Source: a virus. Taken from it: DNA of 30,074 nucleotides. Below, in pieces: positions 23,201 to 30,074 of the stretch; positions within the stretch are counted from its first letter, which is position 1; the number at the start of each line of letters is the position of its first letter. The position numbers and the translations under genes are program-made. The stretch lies in the IMG/VR virus record IMGVR_UViG_3300001472_000084, positions 1,802-31,875 of that record. The stretch is one strand, 5' to 3'. The notes below the pieces were generated by a model that was not told where the DNA came from, ran no database searches, and was given only the letters and a program-made list of their open reading frames with translations.

Positions 23201-26200
23201 ATACTTGCACTTGAAAGTCAGAAGAAGATACTAGAGGATAAGATTGAAGGCAAGAGTGTATTTACAACACGAGAGCAGCAGAGACAAATAAAGGTTCTTG
23301 AGGAACGTATCGAGGAGGTATCTGCAAATGCACAGAAGGGTGAGGCTAAGAAGTCAAACCAAGACATACTTACTGAGGAGTTTGTAAAGTCTGCCACCAA
23401 GGAAGAAGTAGTACCGGAGGTTGCAGTTGAGGAAGAGGTGACTACTGAGGAAGCACCTGTAGCTGAGGAGGTTGATGAAGAAGTTACTCAGGAGCAGCTA
23501 GATGAGGTTCGAGCTCTTGAAGAAGATGCACCTGTAGCTGAGACAGTGGTTGAGGAAGAGGTGACTACTGAGGAAGCACCTGTTATTAAAGAGGAACCAA
23601 AGACTGAGACTGCGGGTATGCGGTTATTTAAGAATGAAGAGAAGCTAAGGAAAGATAAAGAGTTACGTATTAAAGAGGCAGAGCAAAGGGCTGAAAAAAT
23701 AAAAAAAATTAAGGAGCTAGAAAAGTCTAAAAGAAAAGGACCTAGAAAGCTCTTAAAAGCCAAGGTCCCTGAGGTGACAAAGGAGCAAGAGGATAGTTAC
23801 AATAACAATGAGATATCTCAAGAGGAGATTAAAGATATTCTTAGGGGTGTATATGCCAAAAGGCAGACGAGAAGTGACGAGGTTTTCGCAAAGGTAAAGG
23901 AGAAGGATATGTCTCCTGAGCTTACAGCTTTTGAACGAAAGGTTCTTAAGGATAACTCAGAGCTTTATTCAGATATTATTGCAACCGAACCTATTAGCAC
24001 TTTGTTTGATAGGTTTACCGGAAAGCCAAAAGCAAAGACGGAGACAAAGGTTGAGACTCCGAAGAAGAAGGCTCCGAAGAAGGAAGCACCTAAAAAGGAG
24101 GTAAAGGTTGAGACACCTAAGAAGGAGACAGGTATTGACGCTAAGCTTCGTGCGATAGCGGTGAAGATGGACAAGGCTGCCAAGGAGAAGGTAAGCAGCA
24201 ATCTAACAAAGGCTGATAGGGAACTAATCAAGAAGAATACTAAACGATTCAATGAGATTAATGATGAGGTTAAGATGCCTACCACCACAGCAGATGGTAT
24301 CCGTAGTGCTATTAAGATGGTTGAGGATAGCTTCAAGGAGAAGGAGGCTAAGCTTAAGGAGCAGATAAAGACAATTGATGACCGGGTTACTGACAGGATG
24401 ACCAAGGATAAGGAACGTCAGAAGAAGAAGGATGAGCTGAGCAAGGCACGTAAGGAGAAGAACGCTAAGGTCAAAGAGCTGAAAGGTAAGCTCACTGATA
24501 TGGGTGCTAAGTTTAGACTCAGTGATGACGTAGCCACTGAAAGTCCTGAAGGGTTTATTACTGAGGATGATATAGTGGAAGGAATGAAGAAGCTTGGTCC
24601 TGTAGAAAAAGGATTCAAGATTCCTAGTGGCATTAAGGAAGGAGACGTTGACCCTATAGCACAGAGTAACTCTACAAAAAAGATTACTGATGCACAGGCA
24701 AAGAAGCTAGGCTTCAAGTCTGTAGCTGATATGCTTAAAAATATTCAAGAGTTCAATGACATACCTATGATAGTAGCAATGTCTGATGTGCTAGCATCAG
24801 GAGTTGTTAAAGATTCAATGGGTAATGATATGCAGGTTGATGGTGGTCTACTTTATAACGTGCTTGGTAGTAACACAGAGCTAGCTTGGGCAGGAGTAAA
24901 CGAGACGGGTGCCAATACTCAATATACTGAAGCCTTGGACTTATATCGTGCTAACAAGGAGTTGTTTGATAGACTATGGAAGGAAGGTAAGCTTCCACAG
25001 AACCACGTTCCGATGGTTGTTCTTAGGATGGGTAACTCTGCTGTAAATTCTAATGAGGCTATGTTTAGATATCTAGCACCATTAATCAAGAGCTTCCCTA
25101 AACAGAATCAAGATGAAGCATTCAGTGTCCTTATGGAATCTATTGAAGGTAAAAAGAATGTGTCTCAAGAAAACAAGTCGGGTAGAGATACCGTCAAGTC
25201 AGCCGAGCAGTTGGAAGAGGTTATTAATAAAAACAAGATAACAGATGTAGGTTCACTCTTTGATTTCATTGTTAAGGATGCAAAGAAAAGAGCGAAGGGT
25301 GACAGTAAAAATACTATACCGCTACCTACTAGAGCATTATTATTTGACCTTGTAGTATCTCCTACAGGTGTTAAGAAAGCTTCAAAGGGTGTAGCTAAGG
25401 CATTGATAAAGGACACACAGTCGGAGGGTCAGGAATTTTTGACTGATAAAATATTATCTGACATAGGAGAGACATCTATGATGGAGTCAGAGTCAGGAGA
25501 TGCGGTAGCAATAATGGGTGTCGATGTTATTAATGGTGGTGTTCGTAAAGCAAACCACAATAACTATGGCTTTGGTCCGAAGGGTAGACTGATTGCATTG
25601 ATTAAGAACCCTATGAATGGCTTAAACATTTTCCCTGAGTGGAGAGCTAAGGCGGTACGAGTATTTAAGAAGGATAAGAAAGGTGAGATGCCTACCCTTG
25701 AAAAAGTATTAAGACAGGTAGGAGGAGCATTCTTTATAGATAAAGCATTTAGAGGAGCTAGAGTTCAGACAGAGCAGTCAGACATAGATGTGATTTCAGG
25801 TAAGATGAGATTCGCATTTCCGGGTGTAAGTGTTTCCCAAACTCAGCAGGAGTTTGATGAGGCATTAAAGCAGGAGGGTATACGTACCGCTGAGTCGAAT
25901 GGGAATACTATCCTTGGTCTAACTAAGGACGGTAAGATATTCTTGAACCCATCTAGAAAGTCTTTGTCTACACCGATTCACGAGTTCGGTCACATATGGA
26001 TTGACTTCCTACGTTCAGATTCATCGAAAACAAAAGGAACTAAACTTCTAAAGAAGGGGCTTGAGTTGGTAGAGGGAACCAAAGCTTTAGAGAGTGCGAT
26101 TAAAAAGTATGGAGACAATGAGCTAGCTAGAGAGGAGGCGTTGGTTGAGCTTATGGGAACAAAGGGTGAGACCATAGCAAATGCAGCCAAGAGGGCTAAG

Positions 26201-29200
26201 TTTATTGAGTGGTTCAATGCATTCTTTAAGTACATAAAGGAGAATCTTACACGATTCAAAGATGTTAAGGTTAAGGACATCAAGGATATTTCACTTGAGG
26301 ACTTTGTTGACATAGGTCTTGCGGAACTATTCTCAGGTCAGGCAGTTGATAAAGATGCAGACGTGAAGTTCAAACCTGAGGAGGCCGCTACATCAGCCAA
26401 GGCTAGGATGCAGATGGAAGAGAAGGGTGTTGACCTGAAGGGTGACATTGAGAAGGTGGTTGCTAGAGCTAGAGACAAAAAGATACCTGAAAATGTTATC
26501 ATTGCATACCTGATGGAGGACAAGGGCTTCGATAGAAAGAAGGCGTTGGCTACCATCAAGCGGGTGAACAAAAATGACCTACGCTCTGCAATCAAGAACC
26601 TATTCGCTAGCGTTAAGGACATCACAAACATAAGCGAGCAGGAGGCTGAGCTAGTAAAGGAACTACTGAAGTATGACCGAGCAACCACTAGAGCAGACAA
26701 GGCAATACAGAAGAAGGCTAAGGAAGAACTTCTAGCACAGGTAAGGGTAATGGCTAGAGCATCTAAAGGAAAGATATCAGCGGCACAGCTATCAGCGGTT
26801 ATATCAAGGCTCACCCGGGTGAACCTTTCAAGGCAGTCTTCCATTGATGGTTTTGTAGACTATATGCGTAAGATATTTAGTAATGCTGACTACGCACAAA
26901 AGATTGTAGGTATTAAATCTAAAATCAAGCAGGCTAAAAAGAACATTAGAACCAAGGTTGGTATCGGTCAAGATGGATTGACTTATGAGCTTGAGAATCT
27001 ATTTAACATTGACCCATTACTTATTCCTGACGATGTGTTCAATCTTTTCACAATTGGCGATGTGTTCAATAAGTATGAGAAGATTGTAACATCCTTCGGG
27101 TCAAGGAAGACTGTACTTTCACTACCCGAAGCGAGCGAATTAAAGAGTGATATCGCTGATATTAATGATGCCCTAAATACACAAAACTCATTAGTGGGCG
27201 AGCTTACAGAAAGATTTAATTCATTTGAAGATAAAAAGATTACCAAGGATGGTAAGGTTGAATATGCCCCCACCGTTAAACGTATGCTTAAGGATAACAT
27301 AATCACTGAAGAAGAGTCCAAGCTTATGACTAAGTTCTCTAAGGAGATAAACCCTAGAGAAGAGAAGGAAGGTAAGAGCGAAGAGCAAAAGCAGAAAGAG
27401 ATAGAGGAGGAGAAGAAGGAGCTTATCCAAGAGGTAAAGGATTCAGACATAGATACAAGTGGTATCACCAATAGACTAGCTAAGCAGGTAGCTGAGTCAT
27501 TATCTGAGATGATAAAGACTGAGGCTATCAATGAGTTAAGTAATCCTCAGCTAAAGAATCTTATCAAGGCCATTGATAATATCAATAGCGGATACGTTAA
27601 CCACTACTCACAGCTAGCGTGGGAGAATCTTATGAGTACAAACTTTGCTAAGACAGCAACTGAGTCTGTCAATAAATCCAAGCCTTTAAAGACGAGCAGG
27701 TTTATTGCTAAGGTGAAAAGTATATTCACAGGAAAATCTGACATAACAACAATGATTGAGAGGACACCACTGTTCTATATGGATGCTGTACTAGGAGACT
27801 TTACAAGTAAAAAAATATTTGAATCTATTATAGAGAATCCTGCTCAAGCTATGTCAACATATCAAACAGATTTACAAAGGGTATATGACAAGTTAGAGGA
27901 TGCTGAAAGTAAATTAGCAAAGTCATTGATTAGTAATAGAGATGCAATTATTGAGTCTAAGTATAAGCAGATGGCTTATATGGTTCAACTTGAGCACGAG
28001 TCTAATGTTGATAATAAACAGACAAGACCCGCATCAGAAGTTATGAAGGCCACTATTACTAGGCTTGAAAGAACCAATCAAAAAGAGAACGCAAAGATAC
28101 TTAAAGACATTCTTGATAATGATAAATTCTCTACTGATGGAGAGATAGACTTGAATAAAATAAAGAAGAGCTTTAGTAGTGCTGAAAAGAATATGATTAA
28201 AGCTGTACAAGAAGTAAACGCTTCTTTAACAGAGAAGGCTGTGTTTACTGCAGCAATAATAAGAGGCGAAGCTATTGACCCACTTAATAATTACATACAT
28301 CAGCAGGTTCTTAGTGACCAAGGTTCGGTAGCTGACAACGTAGATAAGTTATCCGAGTCTTTTACAAACAACGCTAAGCCTTCAACAAAAGCAAAGAACT
28401 TAATCGAGCGTGTATCCAAGGTTAGTCCTATAAACTTTGACATCCTATCAGCCACTAAGCGTGGAGCTAAGATGACCCTTATGGACTTCCATTTGACCTC
28501 ACCACTTCGTGTGGCAAACAAAACCTTAAGCAAGATGAATGAAAGTATTCAGGAGTCAGGTGAACAGAGAGAAATATTTGAGGGCATAAAAGAGGGATAC
28601 AACCAAGCTATAAAGGATGTTATTGGAGATAACTTTACTAGCAGTGATATATCAACAGAGTTATTTGATTATGTAGCTAAGACAGGATACCGAACTATGC
28701 TTGTAGGCTTAGGGCGTATGACAAGTGAATTTTTAAGCAACGTACTGTTTACTATAAGTAATCCAAACATTTTTATAAAAGGTGTTGGGTATGGTAAGAT
28801 GATGTTTTCAAGCGAGGGTTCTGAGATTATGAATAATGTTCGCAGTAAACAAACTCAAAGGTTATATGGCTCAGGGTTAAGTGGTAGATTAGTTGACCCG
28901 TCAATACTTTCTAAGAGAGGTGGTACTGCAAGAGCTCAGAAAGCTAGAGGTAAAAGTTTATTGGGACGTATAAGAACCAAACTTGGACAGGCAGGAAGTC
29001 TATTAAGTTTATATCCTAAAGCAATTGAGACAGGTGCAGATACTATTATATCCTCTCCTGATAAAATGGTTACTAGACCTATATGGTTTGGAACTTTTGC
29101 TACTGAGTTTAAGAAGTTGACGGGGCAGGAAGTTGACTTCAATAAGATTGCAGAGAATGACGCTGAGTATATGTCTAAGTATAAAAAGGAAATAGAGAAA

Positions 29201-30074
29201 GCAAAGAGAGAGGCTGATACTAAGTCTGTTGAAATAGGAGCTACAGATAATCCTTTGATGGGTATTCTTAAAAACAAAAAGAGACCGGGTGAGCCATTAA
29301 GAAATGCTTGGAAAAATTTTAATGGATTTATGCAGAGGTTTTTGATATTTGAATTTAATGCATTTAGAAAAGGATTATATGCAGCTATAGGTAGAGGTGA
29401 AATATCTAAGCTAAAAGGAGGTATGTTAATGGCTGCTGTTGTTGGTCGTATGACAGCATATACATTGCTTACAGGAACGCTTACAAATATGGTGGCTTCA
29501 ACTTTAGGTCAAGCTTTAGGAGCTGCAGGTGATGATGACGATGAGGAAGATAAGAAAGGAACAACTTCTCAAAAGGTTGCTAGAGCTGTCGCTTCTACAA
29601 CAACATCACTTTTATTAGGAAGAAGTTTTGGTGCAGGTATTAAAGCTATTCAGAACAGATTCATTGAGTTAGCTAACAAGGAGTACGGAGATGATATAGG
29701 ATTTAGAGATGGTGAATACGATAGATATAACAATTCAATTGCATTTGATATATTTCCGGAGTCAAAATCATACAAGCAACCCGACCCTATATCTGACCTT
29801 GTACCAAAAATGTTGGGACCTTACTCTAATATAGGTGGATTGATTCGGGTTGGAGCGAGAGCCTACGGTCCTGAGATAGGATACGGGGAGAAAAAGAAGA
29901 CTGAAGAAGGTGAGGCTAGAAGAGAAAAGGAAAAGGATAGATTTCTTTTTGAAGTAGGAGGAAACCTAGGATTGGTTCCTCTTTACAAGGAGCTTAGGAA
30001 AGCTATGATGAAAGACATTTACAAAGATTTAGGTAAGAAGAAAAAATCATCGGGGAAAAGCTCAAGACCTAAGA
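20279..30074 (+). CDS. Giant polyvalent virion protein with zincin peptidase motif (right end cut off)
   Basis: An open frame of at least 3265 codons running off the window edge; I read it in frame at eleven places without a stop. In order: two 30-residue repeats (1-60, GY..s...FK.L.G pattern); hydrophobic segments between about 590 and 900 (SLPAIATSLI near 710, LPYGVVIGVLE near 760); Glu/Val-rich and Lys/Pro-rich linkers (about 1050-1105 and 1248-1283); a conserved-looking domain with YTEALDLYRANKELFDRLW (near 1550); a zinc-peptidase signature IHEFGHIW (H1901, E1902, H1905) with a candidate third-ligand glutamate in REEALVE (1951-1957); long helical regions; and a hydrophobic segment near 3048-3085 followed by DDDDEED. 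Multi-domain giants like this (large polyvalent proteins) are packaged and injected with phage DNA. Its place matches T7 gp16. The basic tail at the edge suggests the true C-terminus is close. Confidence 0.85.
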   Translation, partial: MNEEALQQLYSLARGEGYSKSFEDFKVLMGSNEDAINNMYNVAQNEGYRKDINQFKTLVGFGGGETVEVETQVQEEVPVKKKEDTVSPSGLSSLGLPSVTDIIEEKVAGPQETVEVETQVQEPQAPPSSDGEIKQSFLDRVGEKAQRSIDKKEEYQTYNPAVAPKSAPTDFTKYKDYLPAGVKEIPNALQVLKGEYNAVVPFDQAEYEKNPEAYQIIYNNKVKDYEEYLKGEKGYIKGYDGKYYSSDKFSPETILEKELATLRSRDGNLMDLGDEAIVDRISERLGKFGFDVKYDPAKINIPEGRLGSAITITSQHTGNKVEINTDRINFIDLMRGDADREDAQELDKLNAFVLKNFDEDKVEVKDLLKGLSAQDKASMGAEAERKYETLSVGRTISDAEDMVVGIDKQIEAANKMLEEAQAMPDYEEAVSTSVGSGMLMGTSLRGVNKKKALKLKQAKAQLEYLNQQKKDADALLKSAEEGKQVQATKFASKVLGEQMMTESERLENEAKKLSYTKKVSDDIDSRLKAAAEKAKTATTQEEINDIAAQSEDDVKTYNELARIATEQQNDYRLDAENLRKDVGRKIILDSQVGGLTGSIVRSLASGVGGLAEGAVETFFGDIYANINNMFYDENEEGYLTDAERKKIKEDSIQDDLVGYVSDKFGITDEAMESYRKGLSLQDMIKNVKEGKEALEGSNWFTEGIYGMIESLPAIATSLITPQASILSFAAMGINGLNKEMESNPMFANVSENEKLLLTLPYGVVIGVLENYGFRNALNNSSLVSKIMFKALKKSKKTTNRNFRELVVDEVENKLQKGGLLLGASTLSEMETGAAQQAVEGYMKEAYDVAKGMDYFKQSIDFLDGKYITKEFIDEVWKAGLSEAVGGFAMGAMPAISQARKNNTIAEIPIGAFMVYEKAMLDPAIRRAQTMRITEQVELGLKTKEQAAKEVQDYDITIGQLRAIPKEFDLKSRQQILALESQKKILEDKIEGKSVFTTREQQRQIKVLEERIEEVSANAQKGEAKKSNQDILTEEFVKSATKEEVVPEVAVEEEVTTEEAPVAEEVDEEVTQEQLDEVRALEEDAPVAETVVEEEVTTEEAPVIKEEPKTETAGMRLFKNEEKLRKDKELRIKEAEQRAEKIKKIKELEKSKRKGPRKLLKAKVPEVTKEQEDSYNNNEISQEEIKDILRGVYAKRQTRSDEVFAKVKEKDMSPELTAFERKVLKDNSELYSDIIATEPISTLFDRFTGKPKAKTETKVETPKKKAPKKEAPKKEVKVETPKKETGIDAKLRAIAVKMDKAAKEKVSSNLTKADRELIKKNTKRFNEINDEVKMPTTTADGIRSAIKMVEDSFKEKEAKLKEQIKTIDDRVTDRMTKDKERQKKKDELSKARKEKNAKVKELKGKLTDMGAKFRLSDDVATESPEGFITEDDIVEGMKKLGPVEKGFKIPSGIKEGDVDPIAQSNSTKKITDAQAKKLGFKSVADMLKNIQEFNDIPMIVAMSDVLASGVVKDSMGNDMQVDGGLLYNVLGSNTELAWAGVNETGANTQYTEALDLYRANKELFDRLWKEGKLPQNHVPMVVLRMGNSAVNSNEAMFRYLAPLIKSFPKQNQDEAFSVLMESIEGKKNVSQENKSGRDTVKSAEQLEEVINKNKITDVGSLFDFIVKDAKKRAKGDSKNTIPLPTRALLFDLVVSPTGVKKASKGVAKALIKDTQSEGQEFLTDKILSDIGETSMMESESGDAVAIMGVDVINGGVRKANHNNYGFGPKGRLIALIKNPMNGLNIFPEWRAKAVRVFKKDKKGEMPTLEKVLRQVGGAFFIDKAFRGARVQTEQSDIDVISGKMRFAFPGVSVSQTQQEFDEALKQEGIRTAESNGNTILGLTKDGKIFLNPSRKSLSTPIHEFGHIWIDFLRSDSSKTKGTKLLKKGLELVEGTKALESAIKKYGDNELAREEALVELMGTKGETIANAAKRAKFIEWFNAFFKYIKENLTRFKDVKVKDIKDISLEDFVDIGLAELFSGQAVDKDADVKFKPEEAATSAKARMQMEEKGVDLKGDIEKVVARARDKKIPENVIIAYLMEDKGFDRKKALATIKRVNKNDLRSAIKNLFASVKDITNISEQEAELVKELLKYDRATTRADKAIQKKAKEELLAQVRVMARASKGKISAAQLSAVISRLTRVNLSRQSSIDGFVDYMRKIFSNADYAQKIVGIKSKIKQAKKNIRTKVGIGQDGLTYELENLFNIDPLLIPDDVFNLFTIGDVFNKYEKIVTSFGSRKTVLSLPEASELKSDIADINDALNTQNSLVGELTERFNSFEDKKITKDGKVEYAPTVKRMLKDNIITEEESKLMTKFSKEINPREEKEGKSEEQKQKEIEEEKKELIQEVKDSDIDTSGITNRLAKQVAESLSEMIKTEAINELSNPQLKNLIKAIDNINSGYVNHYSQLAWENLMSTNFAKTATESVNKSKPLKTSRFIAKVKSIFTGKSDITTMIERTPLFYMDAVLGDFTSKKIFESIIENPAQAMSTYQTDLQRVYDKLEDAESKLAKSLISNRDAIIESKYKQMAYMVQLEHESNVDNKQTRPASEVMKATITRLERTNQKENAKILKDILDNDKFSTDGEIDLNKIKKSFSSAEKNMIKAVQEVNASLTEKAVFTAAIIRGEAIDPLNNYIHQQVLSDQGSVADNVDKLSESFTNNAKPSTKAKNLIERVSKVSPINFDILSATKRGAKMTLMDFHLTSPLRVANKTLSKMNESIQESGEQREIFEGIKEGYNQAIKDVIGDNFTSSDISTELFDYVAKTGYRTMLVGLGRMTSEFLSNVLFTISNPNIFIKGVGYGKMMFSSEGSEIMNNVRSKQTQRLYGSGLSGRLVDPSILSKRGGTARAQKARGKSLLGRIRTKLGQAGSLLSLYPKAIETGADTIISSPDKMVTRPIWFGTFATEFKKLTGQEVDFNKIAENDAEYMSKYKKEIEKAKREADTKSVEIGATDNPLMGILKNKKRPGEPLRNAWKNFNGFMQRFLIFEFNAFRKGLYAAIGRGEISKLKGGMLMAAVVGRMTAYTLLTGTLTNMVASTLGQALGAAGDDDDEEDKKGTTSQKVARAVASTTTSLLLGRSFGAGIKAIQNRFIELANKEYGDDIGFRDGEYDRYNNSIAFDIFPESKSYKQPDPISDLVPKMLGPYSNIGGLIRVGARAYGPEIGYGEKKKTEEGEARREKEKDRFLFEVGGNLGLVPLYKELRKAMMKDIYKDLGKKKKSSGKSSRPK
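20471..20502 (+). repeat. 32-nt direct repeat, copy 1 (copy 2 at 20612-20643)
   Basis: The 32-base stretch is repeated exactly at 20612-20643, 141 nt later. That spacing is a multiple of three, so both copies encode ETVEVETQVQE. It lies in the Glu/Val/Pro-rich linker after the N-terminal repeats of the giant protein. Exact identity at the DNA level, including wobble bases, points to a recent in-frame duplication or to recombination. Confidence 0.85.
20515..20524 (+). other. A10 homopolymer inside a coding region (possible slippage site)
   Basis: Ten consecutive A residues lie inside codons 79-82 of the giant protein gene (V-K-K-K-E). It is the longest coding homopolymer I saw in the window. 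Gain of one A would reach a stop about 19 codons later and loss of one about 32 codons later. Such runs allow transcriptional slippage or phase variation, but could equally be a plain lysine run in an A-rich genome. Confidence 0.5.
23426..23460 (+). repeat. 35-nt direct repeat, copy 1 (copy 2 at 23549-23583)
   Basis: The 35-base sequence recurs exactly at 23549-23583, 123 nt apart (a multiple of three), encoding VEEEVTTEEAP twice. A further shared piece, gcacctgtagctgag, occurs at 23453-23467 and 23528-23542. The region is an acidic, probably unstructured linker between the membrane-prone and helical parts of the giant protein. Confidence 0.85.

Noticed and set aside
26338-27531. Long minus-strand open frames (168 and 182 codons) opposite the giant gene
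   Set aside because: They are Ser/Leu/Phe-rich antisense reflections of Lys/Glu-rich coding sequence on the + strand, have no plausible start signals or neighbours, and the + frame is continuous through the region.
1-30074. Assignment to the order Crassvirales
   Set aside because: Gene order and the nozzle-like start are compatible, but I could not recognise a crAss-type capsid or diagnostic genes by eye, and other Bacteroidota podoviruses share this layout. Decisive test: phylogeny of the large terminase and portal.
1-30074. tRNA genes, CRISPR arrays, integrase/attachment sites, insertion sequences
   Set aside because: No cloverleaf-like segments, regularly spaced repeats, recombinase motifs or terminal inverted repeats were seen; gaps between genes are too short to hide most of these.

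Overview
This window is a late, structural-gene segment of a tailed phage genome that very probably infects a Bacteroidota host (Flavobacteriia-like). All real genes lie on the + strand, packed with 1-5 nt gaps or TAATG/ATGA overlaps. The host inference rests on sequence: five intergenic sites carry the Bacteroidota -7 promoter element TAnnTTTG (four are exactly TATCTTTG), start codons lack Shine-Dalgarno sites and sit behind A/T-rich leaders, and the base composition is A+T-rich. Three consecutive genes look like podovirus internal (ejection) proteins and no tape measure, sheath or tube gene is visible, so the virion is probably short-tailed (podovirus morphology), broadly like crAss-like phages or Cellulophaga podoviruses. 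I cannot assign it to a named family from sequence alone.

Layout. (1) 6-2079: a 3TM-type holin, then small genes: a coiled-coil protein, a short fibre/decoration-like protein, a conserved 74-aa protein, a 187-aa protein that reads as two tandem GroES-like units (candidate phage co-chaperonin), and a 93-aa candidate small terminase. (2) 2057-6738: large terminase, then portal with a Gln/Met-rich coiled-coil tail. (3) 6780-9407: acidic scaffold-like protein and major capsid protein, ending in a clear intrinsic terminator. (4) 9476-10602: a 248-aa conserved protein and a 107-aa beta-rich small protein, the latter in its own promoter-terminator unit. (5) 10687-18023: two connector/ring-type proteins, a 1480-aa tail nozzle/hub-like protein and a 337-aa companion. 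(6) 18055-end: two internal virion proteins and an open frame of at least 3265 codons that runs off the right edge. This giant protein has a tandem 30-residue repeat at its N-terminus, hydrophobic segments, charged repeat linkers and an HEFGH zinc-peptidase signature.

The five promoter-like sites fall on the boundaries between functional modules (small genes plus packaging, capsid, decoration, tail, ejection), and two intrinsic terminators isolate the capsid and decoration units. This suggests virion-protein ratios are set by separate transcription units. The most interesting parts are the giant polyvalent ejection protein with its metallopeptidase signature, the duplicated GroES-like protein beside the terminase, and a small beta domain shared by a connector protein and a tail protein. 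I saw no tRNA, CRISPR array, integrase, IS element or DNA-replication gene. There is no gene-free stretch longer than 300 bases; the longest gaps are 57-84 nt and are described below.
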